From Chrysoperla carnea (taxonomy: Eukaryota; Arthropoda; Insecta; Neuroptera; Chrysopidae): a stretch of DNA of 64,000 bases. Below the pieces are notes generated by a model that worked only from the letters and a program-made list of their open reading frames with translations, had not been told where the DNA came from and did not search any database. Numbering within the stretch: position 1 is the stretch's first letter; each line of letters begins with the position of its first letter. Below, piece after piece: positions 38,018 through 51,392 of the stretch. The stretch is from positions 113,516,368 to 113,580,367 of the forward strand of contig NC_058337.1 of NCBI RefSeq assembly GCF_905475395.1, read 5' to 3'. Made by a program: the position numbers and the translations under genes.

Positions 38018-39040
38018 ATGAATGATATGTGGAGTTAATTTTGAATATTTTTTTGGAAAAAATAATAAATTATGACAGTGTCTGTACAAAATATTTTTGA
38101 GATAGAGTAATTATTATTATTATTACCTAAAATATTGGTAAATTTTAATTTTCTCTTTTTCAGTAATAATTTTAATGATATGTCAATTATCAAAATGTAC
38201 CCCGTGTATCATATTTATTTTAACAAATTTATAATAGATATAATGATTGTAAAATTTGTAAGTTTCCTTTTTTTGGACTGTACTTATATCAAAATGGGCA
38301 AACAAAAACAAAATACAAATTCAAATAATAACTTAACTTTTCGCAATAATTTTTGAATACTGGCGTGTTTTGCGGCAGTAACATAACGATGATAATCGAT
38401 AACGATAATAATAATTATCAAAAATGGGTTTATTAAATTATTATTTTCGGTTTGTTTTATTTTAGTTTTTCACGTTCTAGAAAACTCAAAAACACAACAT
38501 AAACTCTGCCCTTTAGTGGAAAATCGCCTCTAGAGTTTTTCTGAAACACAACAGCTAGCCCCGTGGTGAAAGAGACTTTGAAACTTGAAGTTATAATCTT
38601 GAAAAAAGTTAACAGAAAAAATTATCAAATTTTGACCTTCAAGCTTTCTAACGAAAATTCGATCTTTCGAGCGGAAATTATTCATCGAGCAATAAATGTT
38701 TGGCATAAATCGTTTCAAGTCTTTAAGTGGAGGGCAGTCAATTTGGCGAGTCTAGTTCTTGGCATTTTATCCCCAGTAATTATTATCCATATAAAAAGTA
38801 CCTAAATAAATCTGAAACATCTTATACAATACAATATACATTATACATACACAGGGTATATAAAAATATAAATCATTTAATAATTTTAATCCTTACCAGG
38901 CGAGCTATTTTATTATTAATATTTTATTACTATACAGGCGCCTAAATATAATTGTCCTTTTTGACAATATTATTGGCCTTTTTAATTAGATATTTGCAAA
39001 ATATTTTTGTGAAACTACCCCCTCAGGTAAATATTTAAGT
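38018..39040. other. 3' flank of the unrecognised gene, no gene seen
   Basis: A+T-rich DNA with a purine-rich TCGATAACGATAATAATAA stretch at 38396-38420. Two overlapping plus-strand frames at 38563-38945 lack motifs and resemble repeat-derived reading, not coding sequence. Confidence 0.35.
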
Positions 39041-39043
39041 GAC

Positions 39044-39080
39044 TATAAAACTGGGTAACACAAGATTAACATACTTAGTT
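39044..39080 (+). promoter_or_regulatory. Candidate core promoter: TATA box and initiator-like site
   Basis: TATAAAA at 39044-39050 is followed by TTAGTT at 39075-39080, one base off the arthropod initiator TCAGTT. The putative start A at 39077 is 33 bp after the first T of the TATA box. A short candidate first coding exon follows at 39386-39406. Confidence 0.35.
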
Positions 39081-39385
39081 TTATCGTTATCACTTACTTC
39101 AAAGTGTTCGCCCAGTGCACAGTGCTAGTGTTAAATTTTAATTTTTTTGGATAGTTACTGGAACATCGAGCCTTGGCTGTACATTTATCTAAATCTAAAG
39201 CTAGTTGGTCCAGGAATTATACAAAAATTCGAAATTTCAACGAAAATTGATTTTCAAATTATACGAAATAGGTGAACTTGCTTCATGGATGTTTATTTTT
39301 AAAAAATCATCACTGGAGTAAGTTTGTCCATTTTTTATAATTCCTCAAAAATTTAAGGGGTTTGTCCTCCTGCAATATTATCAAA

Positions 39386-39406
39386 ATGTTTTGGTTTATA
39401 TGCACG
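39386..39406 (+). CDS. Candidate short first coding exon (MFWFICT)
   Basis: An ATG in fair context (TCAAAATG) encodes M-F-W-F-I-C-T and is followed at once by a strong donor (GTAAGA, phase 0). Very short first exons that start a secretion signal are common in insect cuticle and other secreted-protein genes. No matching second exon is recognised in the rest of the window, so the gene would have a long intron or this call is wrong. Confidence 0.22.
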
Positions 39407-39409
39407 GTA

Positions 39410-42400
39410 AGAATATATAATCTTCTAGTGAAATAATGTGTAACTTTTAACTATACCGTACCACTCAACTGTTTATCATACAATATTATAGTGTACAAAG
39501 ATTTGTTTCAATTGCTTTTGATAAAATTATCTCTTCTCTTAAAATACTCTAACTAAGGTCGTTTCTGTTCAACAAAAAGTTGATTATCGCGTTAATATAT
39601 CTCAGCAATTTCACGGTCAGCAATTCAGTATTACTTTTTTTTAACTCAGAATCAGAAAAAATATATCAACGAACCGCTAATTTAATAATCTGACACTTGG
39701 TCCTTTTTCTAGAATTAAAAAACTTGTTAAAACATAAAAAGTTTGTCTCAAGCTAGAAACGGTCAATCGATTTCAAATTTGTATGGTAGTTGTGTTACAA
39801 TATCCTTAATAAGTATACAAAAATTTAGAATTTTCTGACACTATGCATGCCCATAGCGAGACAACAGCTTTAAGTGTTAAGTTTTAATTCTTCATTCAAT
39901 TAAAATTATTATTCTTTAGAGTTTTCTGCCTTAAATGTGATTTTGAAGACGATTTAAAGCTGAAACTCTGGAGGTTAATGATTTTTGACAACTTCGTCGT
40001 ATAATTTTATTTAGTGTCGTTTGGGACTTTAGGGCATTGTGATGCGACTTTTCATATTACGTATCACAGTCCCTAAATTTCTCAATTTGGCATGTTAATG
40101 ACTACAATAGGGAAAAATATCGAACCCGGAATATTCTCATCTCTAATATTAAAAATATTTTGTATGCATACTATGGATTTCTTTGATGCAAACCGGTCCA
40201 AAATAATTGAATCTTGAAAGCATGGACTTTGGTGGTTTTTACGGTTTCATCAGGCATCTACGAGATTAATAACTATGCAGAGATTTTAGAGCAACTCTTA
40301 ACGAAAGAATAAGCCCTTAATTTTCGCAAAATTTACATAACTCTATATAAAGATACTATTAAAAGAGCTTAAATTTGAGACCAGAATGATTTTCCTGCGA
40401 ATCATATAATCCGAGAAAATAAAAGACGAAAAACGCAATACTTTCGCGATAAAACCGTTTTTTTCTCGTAAAGTTTCGTATATTAATTAATCTCATTTTT
40501 ATTTCTTTTTAAGCTCCTCTATTTTCGTGTTTTTATCAAAATGCCTTTCCGTTTGTTTGTTTTTTTAAACAACTTCCTACATACTGATTTTTTCCAAAAT
40601 ATGTTTTCGTAAAAACTACCATTTTTCTCCTAATTATCTCGTTGAAAAATCAGACAGAATAATTATAAAAAATTTTAAACTCTTTTGCTTGTACTACAAT
40701 AACAATCGAAACTACAGTGGGAAGGTCTTTTACTCTTTTATATTATCCTAGTGGGAAGGTTTCCGTTGTTATACGCTGTATTATGAAAGTAGTGACACCT
40801 AATGTTATGTCCGGCGACTGTTATCATTCAAAACACATTTTCATCTTCTCCACCAAATAGTTGTACCGAGAAATGAATATAGATAGTACTACTAGTGTTT
40901 ATTGAATCTGAACTAAATTTCTTGATTGCGATTTGAATTTTAACTTATTAAAACTTGTAAAGTTTTTTTTTTATGGAAATAACAAAATTATTGGAAAGTA
41001 CGCAAATTATGACCAAACACTTGTGACTGAAATCGATTTTCATAACTTAAAAATAATAAATATGCTTTGATTTTATTATACCGAAAAAATTACCAAACAT
41101 GTTTGGATTTATTAATCACGGTTTGCAAATTCTTGATAAGATTCTGGTTTTGCAATACTTGTCAAAATAATTTTTAATTAAGAAATATGGTATCTGATTT
41201 ACCAGATACAATTTAAATTTTTATTGTTTGAAACTTTTTAAAATTTTTACATTTTTATGCTGGAAGCCAGGACCCCAATTTCAAATTCATCATTTGCTTT
41301 CTTTCCAGCGCGCCTAGTGCATTAACGAATTCGATGCAACCACAGGAATAACGTTCCTATTTCCTTCGACCCTAACTCCCGATCGCTGAAATTTTGCAAA
41401 TACTTCGATTCCATTATATCTACCCTTTTCAATAACCAAAAGATAATAAACAGCTATAAAGTCAGCTCAGTGCTGCTAATCCGACTATTTATACCATTTT
41501 TATTCAATCCACTATTTTCCGGACTGTATCTCAAAATTTTTAAGCCCTTCATGTAAACCGTTTTCATATAAAGGATGATCCAAATTGAGTTCTCTATTTT
41601 AAATTTAAAAAAATAAAATATATCGCACAAAAAATGTAATATTACCTTAGTTATACTTTTATTAATCGAATATTTAGTAACTGCGTTTAATATGAAAAAT
41701 GATGACAGCCAAATGGTCGCCTCTGAATCTTCTACGGCAGTTTATTCGTTCCAGATAATTGTGAATATAAATTTTCAGGGGGTTTGGTTATTTTGACTAT
41801 AATTTCGCAAATGTTACCTTTTAGGGGCTACAACGTTGTAGGTTTGTTAAAACAGACGCAACTCTTAAGAAAACCCCACAAAAAGAAATCCAATGGTGTA
41901 TTTTTTACGGTCAAATTACGATAATACACACGCCTTACCCTATCTTCTATGCCAACAGTTTCCTCGAACTTTTCAATAATGATGCGAATTGTTCGCTCAT
42001 TAGAACGATTAAATTGTCCATAATATTTCCGAAAAAGTTTAGTTTTTTACAGAATTGTTTTTTCTGAAGAACAAGTGAACAATTTGAGTGTTGAGCGTTA
42101 GTTTAACGATAATATATCGCGAAATAATTCACAGCATTCTAATTTACAGAGTTGCAAACATAGGAAAATGAAATTGGATCATCCCTTTATTATAGTACAC
42201 AACTTTTTTCGTTTTTTCGTCGCTTTTCAGAAAATCATTCGTGCTTTGTTTGTTTATATATCGATATCGGTAATTTTTGTCGCGACTTGTCGCGATTCTT
42301 GCAGCAACACCTTTAACACCAAAGTTTATAAAATTCGGGTAGAATTTCAAAGATGATTTGAAGGAGTAAGAAATAAAAATTGTAAATATAAGATAAAAAA

Positions 42401-43990
42401 CATAAATAGTTTACGCAAGGGTGGAGTCACGGGGTCAAGCAGCTGCTAGTAATTATCATGCGTCAAATATTCCATGGACAAAATTTCGTTTAAAATGGCA
42501 AATCAGTCAGTCACTGGTCGAGTGATCAGCAGCCACTAGCATGAGCTAATTTCTTATGAAGACTACATCATCATCATCAGCTTCAGCCAAAGACAACGTG
42601 TGGTAGATTTCCTTGATACATTAAAATTCTGATTCTCATTAATGACTTACAAATTTTTTTCTGCACACACCTAAACAGTGGTGGAGCTTGGTTGGCTTGC
42701 TGTGTTGAATTTTTGTAAACAAATAAATAAAAAATGTAAACAACAAGGCATGCAACAAAACAACTTTGAATTTCAATTAACGCCATGTTTATTTACATGT
42801 TAGCATTTAAAAAAATTACAGCATTGATAATTTATTTCATGCAAATAAGCTAAACACAAAGTTCATGTTTTGGAATTATTTGCGTCTTTTGACAAGTTAA
42901 TAAAAAAGTGCTTGAAAAAGAGTGGCTTAAAGAATCAAAATCGATATATTTGCGTTTTGAGATCGCATTTATGGATGATTTAGCTCTTTAACGTCGAAAA
43001 AAGATAACTTATATTGTAACGCAATTTATTTGGCTTGAAGCGTACAGAATAATCATGATATTCTCAAGAACCCTAACACCTGTGTTACTAGATTGAAAAT
43101 TGCCGCAAATAACTTCATCAATCTTAGGTCAGTGAAACAACATCATTGATCTACAAAACGTCTTCTGAATGAAATAAAAATTTCTTAATTGTTATACCTC
43201 AAGAACAGAAATATCTATTATACTGAGTTTAGGGATTTATAGGAATAGGGCACCTCCAGAACTAATAAACATTACGCTAACGTTTGAATAAACATCGCAT
43301 GTATGGCACGATACCCATCTGTATGTATATGAGAATGATGTAAACCAATGATTATTTACAATCATCTTTTTCATCATTTTATTATTTTAATTAAAAAACA
43401 TATTAAGAATCCCAATCGTTTTATCTTTTTTCTTCCTATACATTGATTGTAATATTTATCTTTATTTAAACCAATAAAATATAAAGAATACTCAATAAAT
43501 TTGTGATGATGCAATGGTTTCATTAAATTGCAATCTTGTTTTTTATACAACAGTGATATGGTTTGAATAGAAGAAGGTGTGTCTCTTACCTGTGTGTTAC
43601 CTTTAAGGCTGAATTAGAAAAGTTTTTTTTCATAATTAATTATTCTTTTGATTAATTACTTACTGTTTATAGTTATTCATATGTATTAATTAAGTATTTT
43701 GTTAAATAGTTTTCTATCATTTTCCAAGTATAATTTTCTTTCTTGAGTTGATTACATAAATGCCTGGAGATTAAGAAGATGCTTTTGCTTAGAAAATTAT
43801 TTCACCCGATGTCTGTCGACTCTACCTTCAGAAGATTGAAAAATCAAGTTTCTGAAGTTATAAAATCTTAAATTTACTTTCCAATAAAAAATGTCATGTC
43901 AGTAAAAGAGGTTACATTTTTTCCTCCAATTTTGGGGTGTGTATAAATAGCCTTTTAGTTTTTCTGCTGCTGAAATTCTTGACATTGCTC
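39410..43990. other. Non-coding stretch, no gene recognised
   Basis: A+T-rich DNA with isolated, more G+C-rich patches (41290-41400, 42420-42700). Short frames on both strands at 42144-42356 and 42583-42786 lack motifs. A hAT-like end, CAGTGGTGGAGC, occurs near 42677 without a partner. Confidence 0.35.
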
Positions 43991-43999
43991 GGATAAGAA

Positions 44000-44290
44000 T
44001 GATCTCGATTATTCTAGAATGTTGTGCAACATTCTCCAACCTACTGGATCATTTTAGACCATTCTTAAACAGTCTAAATCATTCTTGAAAAATCAGGAAC
44101 ATTCTACAGGTCATTGTCGATTGTTCCAAACTATTCTTGAAAAATGCAGAATATCCTAGAATGCTGCAAAGCATTTTTTAATATTCTAGAACCTTCTAGT
44201 TCATTCTCGAACAATCTGGAACATTTGTGAATATTCTAAAACATTCTGGAACATTCATAAAAGTTCTAGAACTTTCTGGAAAATTCGAAT
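44000..44290. promoter_or_regulatory. Cluster of heat-shock-element-like palindromes
   Basis: About 290 bp dense in ATTCTAGAA, ATTCTGGAAC and related motifs. At 44264-44286 the sequence has five alternating TTC and GAA units, each with a 2-nt spacer, exactly the heat-shock-factor site pattern; at 44244-44256 there are three more (TTC-tg-GAA-ca-TTC). No gene start is recognised close by, so it may equally be a degenerate short tandem repeat that happens to create these sites. Confidence 0.45.
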
Positions 44291-45409
44291 ACGTCTTATT
44301 ATACATTTTATGATATTTACGTAGATCAAAGTACACGTGTTAAAAATATAAATCGAATAAGCTGTTATCTTTAAGCAAAACTCTACATTCCACTTTCGCA
44401 AAAAATGGAAAAAGCTGAAAAATTTGCAGGCAAAACCTCTGTTCCGAATTCGATTGGACATTGAGAATGATTTTTTTGAATAAGAGCAATTTCATCATAT
44501 CCTTATCCTATATCTCTATTTTTTGATATAGATCAAAATAGTTCGTTCGTACAGATCAATGAATAATATTCTTGGAATTGGAGGAATTAAAAACGTAAAT
44601 ATTCGATGAGAACTCTTCAATAAGTTTTTCTAGTTGAAAACATTACTTCCTTATATTACTACATAATTTTAAATAGAAATTCATAGTTTTTGCCAACGAT
44701 TTGGACTTTAGACGAAAATAAAAACAATTGTGGAAGACGTGGGAAGTATGAATAATATTTGAATTATTTATTATTAGTTTTTGACGTGGAATTTTTTTTT
44801 TTTATTAAAAAATTGTTTATGAAAATACAAGCTATTTAAATATGAACTTTGTCCTGGGGAAATTAAAAGGAGAATTATTCGTTTATAAATAATTATGTTT
44901 ACTATTTCAACGCATAGTAACATTTTAATATATATCACTTTAAAATAAAGTTTATTCGTAGAAAAGAATATCTATTTCTATTAAATTTCGAAATTTAAAT
45001 ATAACATATGAAAAATATTTCAATGTGAAATTTTTGATTTAAGAAAAAATTAATTTTTTGTAGCAAATTTTTGACACACGGCCACTTTTTTGACCCACGT
45101 TCTATATGGGTTTTCCTAAATTTAGTTGCTGTCTACTATTTCTAAAATGGCTACCTACAGTGGCGTATCGAATGTATTATATATTTTCATATTCACAGAT
45201 TATATAAAGTAAATGGTCATATTCAGAGATTAAATAAAGTAAAAGTTATAATTCTATTTAAAAAATCAAACTAATGAATTCATAATTTTCCCCAAGGAAT
45301 AAAAGTATCGCTATTTTTGTTACCTCATCAATACCAATTACACTCCAATAAGTAACTAAACGTACGTAAATATGACATTTTGACAACTTTCATATTAAAA
45401 ATTATATTT

Positions 45410-45985
45410 TTTCATTTTTTATACCATGTATATATGAAATACATCAAGGTATACTAAATTTGGTCCCAAGTTTGTAACGCTTAAAAATATTGATGTTACC
45501 AACAAAGTTTTGATATATGTGCTCATAAAATCACCTATTTAGACCATTTTCGGTTGTCCGCCTTCCCGTCTGTCCATCTGTCTGTGAACATGATAGCTTT
45601 AAAACGAAAAGAGATATCAAGCTGAAATTTTTATAGCGTTCTCAGGACATAAAAAGTGAGGCTAAGTTCGTAAATGAGCAACATAGGTCAAATTTTTGGG
45701 TCCGTAGAACTCATCTTGTAAACCTTTAGAGATAGAACAAAAGTTTAAATGTAAAAAATGTTCCTTATAAAAAAGTAAACAACTTTTGTTTGACTCATTT
45801 TTTCGTAAACATGTTTTTTTACCCGCCAGAGTGCAAAATAGGCGCAAATTATATAGATTATATGAGAATATCAGTTATTGTGACATGTGTGACATGTATG
45901 TATGTTTAATGTGGCAGTGTAATCAACACAGTCTATACATGGTATTTTAACAAATAACTCAGTCAATTGTTTGTTTTCACTTGTT
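45410..45985 (+). repeat. Dispersed family B copy, forward orientation
   Basis: Begins TTTTTATACCATGTATATAT, runs through CCCAAGTTTGTAACGCTTAA, a CCGTCTGTCC-type run, CGAAAAGAGATATCAAGCTG and TAGAGATAGAACAAAAGTTT, and ends CAATTGTTTGTTTTCACTTG. It is collinear with 52671-53231. The 61-residue minus-strand frame in it is not a gene. Confidence 0.85.
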
Positions 45986-47369
45986 ATATTTATACTTAAA
46001 ATGTGCAATTTTTAACTTAATGGTTTCCGCTGAATAATATAATATGATGCATATAAATCGATGATTAATTTCTCAGTCCATGCGTCAGCGTGAACAGAAT
46101 CAACATTTTTATGAAGATAATACCCTCTCACTTTCTGTTCGCATTATTTCCTTGAGAAAAATATCAGCCTCAAATATTTAATGACAATTGTTTTAATTTT
46201 TTTTTTTTAATTTAATTGAAAATATTTTTTTTTCAAAGTTACGTGTGCAAATAAATATAAGATTATTCATTTAAAGAAATTATACATGTTTATAATATTT
46301 GTTTTAATTTTCCTTCCAGGACAAAGTCCAGTTTGCATTTTCATAAAAATAAATATATTTTTTCCATAAAAACATTCATCCATAAAATTAATAATAATAG
46401 TCTTGGTGTCTGTCAGCAAATGATGTCTCCGATGAGTACACCTATTGTGAAATCAATTTTGTCAATTTTAACATTCCATAATATACACAATAGTTATAAA
46501 ATTATAAAATAAACTTTTATAACTAGTGTGTTATAGAATGTAAAAACTGGACAAATTGATAATTTAAAAGTTTTATGTACCTATTCAAATATTTCAATAA
46601 ACTTTTTGAGTAAAGACCAAAATAATGAAAAAATTTAATATGAATTTTGTCATGAAAATCAGTATATGGGTATAAAAATATATTCTAAGCAGCTTTTTCT
46701 TATTCGCACCGTGCGCGAGTTTTATTGAAGGCGTTTCCATGGTAACGATACACTACTTTAATTATAGAATTGTATGGATGCATATATAATAGCAAAACTT
46801 CACATCGATATTCCTATAAGTAACGAAAATATTTGTGTATCTTTATCTTAAATTCGACACACTAAATAATATTTTTTACGATAATTTCTTATCGTCTATC
46901 AAGGAATTCAAATACTGACTAGCTCCATGTCTACATAAAGATAATTCAATTTCAATAATTACATAAAATAATGTTTAATAAAAAACTGTTGAATTAATTT
47001 ATGTAAAATAAATACAACTGATTAAAAAAAAACAAAAACAAACATAAGAAACCACCGTTCGCGTGCTAGAATATCTATTAATTCATTAATTTGTATCAAT
47101 AAAATTACATTCCAATCAATCAAGTTAAAGGCTACTTATTAAAACATTTGTATTAGGTAGGGTAATGGTATGTAATTGTAGACCTTTACAGGTCGGAATC
47201 GAATAAATCGTAGTATTTGAGGTCCCAAAACGATTCATAATTTTTCTGCAAAGCCCAAGTTGATACCAAATGGGCAAGATTGGAATCATTATCTTTTCCG
47301 GAAAAGTTTCACAGCCACTAGTTGAAGCTACCTAAAACTTTTCAGCTCTCTATCTTTTTATAGTTTTGG

Positions 47370-47785
47370 AGAACTATAGACACCAAAGTGCCCTCACGGG
47401 TAAACAGTGATGTTAACAAAAAAATATTTCAAACCAAAGATGTATACTTTTTTATTATAAACATTTTTATACGTAAACTTTTGTTCTATCTCTAACGGTT
47501 TACAAGATGGGTCCTGTGCACCCAAGATATTGGACTATGTTGCTCATTTACACGTCCTGAGCTCGCTATAAATCATCTTCAGCTTGATATCTCCTTTAGT
47601 TTTTGGGTTATCGTGATCACAGATGGACAGACAGGCAGACGACCAGAAATGTACACTTTAGTAGATTTTATGAACACTTATATCAAATTTTGTTCGTAGC
47701 ATCAATATTTTTGAGCGTTACAAACTAGGGACTAAACTTAGTATATCTTGATATATATTACATATATACAGGGTATAAAAATTAG
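47370..47785 (-). repeat. Dispersed family B copy, reverse orientation
   Basis: On the minus strand it matches the other B copies from the ATACCCTGTATATATG end (47785 inward) to the CCCGTGAGGGC block near 47395, with indels. Similarity to the 5577-5998 copy extends a little further left. Confidence 0.8.
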
Positions 47786-47854
47786 TTAATGTTGACTAAC
47801 AAACAAAAATACAAAACTCGGTGAGTTGAAAAAAGAAACACTCCTTGTCTAGAG

Positions 47855-47915
47855 CTCGAATTGGTTAAGGTGTTTGGCATGAATCGAATTGGTGCGGGTT
47901 CCACTCCTGATGCGA
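47855..47915 (+). repeat. tRNA-like (SINE head?) sequence
   Basis: The A box TGGTTAAGGTG (47862-47872) fits the pol III consensus. A B-box-like GTTCCACTC (47898-47906, one mismatch) follows 36 nt later. It is not a foldable tRNA by eye. Probably a tRNA-derived SINE fragment. Confidence 0.3.
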
Positions 47916-48520
47916 GAGTATCTCATATTTAGATGCAAATATATTCTCACGAAGCCATGGAATGTGGTTTCGATTCTTGCTTATGTTCATATTTCTTCAT
48001 ATCAAAATTCATTTTAAGAATGCTATCTATTTGAATTACACCCAAAATGTACCTAGTTTTTGTGCTTGAATTATAAATATATATTTGATTAAGTAATAAA
48101 AATAACAAAATTTATTCCTTTGGGAATAATTATGAATTCGTTACTTTTACTTTATTTAATCTATGTACTTTATTTATTGATTTACATGTATTTATAAAAT
48201 GCCACTGGAGCCATATTTGGTAAGCCCTTTTGTACGACAAAGCCAAAGGAAAGTAATTTAATAATAAGTTAGATTTCAAGCAAACTGTGTTGAAGGTAAA
48301 CTTAGATATTTTGCTAATAACTCGCCGAATATTGTATTCCAAGTGTTCAACTGCCTCTGGTTTATCGGCTTATATAAGTGATTTTACATACCCCCCAAGA
48401 AAAATTTTTTATGAGGTTAGATCTTGGAGACCAATTAAACGGCCCATCACGTGAAATTAATAAAAAATGTCAACAATTTGCAAGAGTTGTTTTGGCGTGA
48501 GTTTATTTATTATGAAATTT

Positions 48521-49029
48521 GAGTGATACCCACCCGCTTCGCTGGGTTTAAAAGTAAAGATTGATAAAGATTGCTCTCGCTTATCGCCTTTCTATATCAT
48601 TCGAAATAATGGTAAGGATTTTTTTACACAGGTGAAATATATGTATGTATATATGTATATTTCTATTTTTTTAAATGTATAATGGTAATTATTCATTGAG
48701 TATATCAGAGAAGATGGCCGTGAAATATTTTATATTGACTATTTTTACAGAAATCTGTAATTTATGGTAATGTCAAATTACTACTTTTACAGAAATTTGT
48801 AATTTATGGTAATGTTAAATTAAATTAATTTTTAAATTTTTTTAATTTTTTTATTAATATATCTTTATAAATTATATCTCATGTGTTATTCTGAAGTATG
48901 ACCTATATTGCAGTACAGTTTCATTAAAAACCATTCGCTAGTTTTAGCGTGAAAGCGTAACAAACAAACAAACAAACAAACAAACAAACAAACAAACATG
49001 CTTACTTTCGCATTTATAATATATAGAGA
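48521..49029 (-). mobile_element. Non-autonomous Helitron-like element, copy 1
   Basis: On the minus strand it starts with A|TC (TCTCTATATATTATAAATGC), carries a (GTTT)n tract, and ends with an imperfect hairpin built on CCCAGCGAAGCGGGTGGG followed by TATCACTC. The terminal CTAG seen in copy 2 is not preserved here. It is collinear with 52398-53388 minus its insertion. No coding capacity. Confidence 0.65.
48958..48997 (+). repeat. (CAAA)n microsatellite
   Basis: About nine to ten perfect CAAA units inside Helitron-like copy 1; copy 2 has only a few units at the same place. Confidence 0.95.
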
Positions 49030-49989
49030 TGGCAAACTAAATTAAAAACAGAGCAACTCTTTGCTTTCATATTGGTTATCTAATAAAAGAGTTTAAAAAA
49101 AACAACAATTTATAACTTTCATGCATTTACAATATCATAAATATTAATTTCATTACATAATCATTTAATAATACTTCCCAACCCTATTATTAAAGAAAAA
49201 AAAAACCATTTTCAGCAAGGTCGAATTTTTTTTAAAGAGAAGAACTTTCTTTCATTGTAAAAAAAACCCACACAAACAAAACGGTAAAATATATTTTCCG
49301 TTAACGATAAACTCATCAGTAATTTCAATATAAACAGTTAATATTTAATTAGATTCGCCAAAATTTTTGACTCTTTTGGCGCCAATTTCATGGAAAACTA
49401 TTATTCATTAGTAAATATTATTGCATGTTCCGTTATATAAATTAGTTTTTGCCCTGCGGTTATATAAACAATTTGCTCTCGTGAACTTTAATGTGTAGGC
49501 AATCATTTAGTTATTTCCTTTAGGAAAAATTCAACAAAAATGCACGACGTCGAAATTTTATTAAGTATTCTTAATTTTTTTTATTGATTTAATTTTACGC
49601 ACCTTGACTTAATTTATAAGCATTTTATAATAACACTTACAAGGGACTCAGTAACTTCTAAAATAAACTATTTTGTCGACCTTCAAAACAAGAAATACTT
49701 TGGATTTACGGGAGGTTTAATATATGGGTTTTAATGCTTGTGATTCGTATAATTGAAGTAAATCGAGTATTTTTTTTCAAATGAAAATGTTTAAAACAAA
49801 AATTGCTCTGTTCGAAAAGGGAGAACAGAGTTCTAATGAGTTTCAATTTGATTTGATATTTGTTTGGAATATTTTTTCAAAAACTATTGTCACAAAAAAT
49901 ATTTGTGACAAAAATCCAAAAGTCTTTCCACTATTGATAAGAGATAATATTTCAGATACAGTAGTTGCCTGATTTTGTTGATCGAATTT

Positions 49990-50300
49990 GTCATATTACG
50001 CACAAAAATGTATAAAACTAGACTATGCACCATGCAAAAATTTGTGTGAAATTAAAATTGATTAAAAAACGAAGAAGTTATAAGCATTCAAAGATTATTG
50101 CCAATTTCCTTTTAGCTAAACAAGGTTTTTTATGTTTTTCTATGGTGATATCGGACAATGATGTCCATTATCTTCCTTTTTGTTTAGTTAGGAATTTTAA
50201 GCGTTAATATTTTGCGCACTGCTAAACATTTTCGAAAACCACTTGTCTCTCTCAATTTTCTGGCCGCGCAGTGAAAATTCACCTGAAGTAAATACAATAA
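49990..50300. repeat. Dispersed repeat, copy 2 (pair with 21950-22270)
   Basis: Shares with the first copy the blocks GATTAAAAAACGAAGAAGTT, CATTCAAAGATTATTGCC, GGTGATATCGGACAATGATG and TTCACCTGAA, in the same order. The 60-residue frame inside is repeat sequence. Confidence 0.55.
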
Positions 50301-51053
50301 AAAATTTTTATCAACATGCCTTTAGTCAATATAGCCTATCATATCCTACTCCGAGAATTCCCAATCACGCTTATCTAGAAAAATAACGATAATTTTTGTT
50401 TTTGTCACACAAATTTGATCTTGACGCCGTATATACTTGCGATAAAAGATGCAAAACTTTTATAAAATTGATTAATGCAGTTACAATTTTCAAAAGGCTA
50501 TGATTATAAAATTCTCGACCCTTTTGTTAGGATATTATCAATTCACGCGAGTGGCGTCCAAATGAGGATCTCGATCCATTTTTCGGTACAAGGACTTATC
50601 TATAAAGGGTCGAAAGCTGTGAATTCTAATGAAATTTAACTTTTCATTATTAAAAATGCAAAAAAAACTCGTTTATGGAATTAAAATATAATGAGCAGAT
50701 CAAGATTACAACGGAAGAGATGAACTTCCGTATAAATGACACATACAAATTGATAAAACGATTAATCGGTCATAAAAACTTTAATCTCATAAAAAGGTCA
50801 ATCTTTCAGTGTAATCGGGTAAAAAAAAGATCTGCAGGCGTTAATACAAAATTAGGTCAAATAAAATTCATAAATTTAAATACATTTTAATTATAATTAT
50901 AAATTCAAAAGTAAACCAAACAGCCTTCATTTACCTTCTTTAAATAAATGGACAGTAAATCATTTTACAGTAAAATATTAAAAATTTATTTCAACATTAT
51001 ATAGGACTAGTATCGTGCATAGTATTTTACAATCATTTTAGAACGGTTGGAAA

Positions 51054-51205
51054 AATTGTCAAGGTCGTGTCTGACAACACTTCTGAAACGAAAATTTTCA
51101 TAGAGCGGATTTTTCTTTCTGATTTAATTGCGTAGAAAGTTTAGGTTAAGTTTTCCTGGAGGAAAGAAAAAGTTGTTTGACACAACCTTGGCAACAACAC
51201 AAAAT
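51054..51205. repeat. Small inverted repeat
   Basis: ATTGTCAAGGTCGTGTCTGA (left) is the approximate reverse complement of the GTTGTTTGACACAACCTTGG-type block (right, 51171-51205). A hairpin-like short element with no flanks assigned. Confidence 0.4.
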
Positions 51206-51392
51206 TTCCAGCTGATTTGAACTGACCTATTATGTATTATGCTCTATTATAGAATTGGTATAATAAATGTCAAATAAAAATTATTAAAAATAACAATTCA
51301 TTAAACTTGTTGCATTAGAACTTGTTAAAATAAGAGACGAAATTGTACAAATAATATTTTTAAAAGCGGAAATTAACATAAGAACTTATTTA

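Noticed and set aside
38563..38945. Two overlapping plus-strand frames
   Set aside because: No motif, no splice context and composition like the flanking non-coding DNA.
42677..42692. hAT-like end CAGTGGTGGAGC
   Set aside because: No inverted partner or 8-bp duplication was found nearby.
45163..45178. hAT-like end CAGTGGCGTATCGA
   Set aside because: No partner end found; it could be a lone remnant.
48958..48997. Regularly spaced short repeats, considered as a CRISPR-like array
   Set aside because: It is a plain CAAA microsatellite in a eukaryotic transposon.
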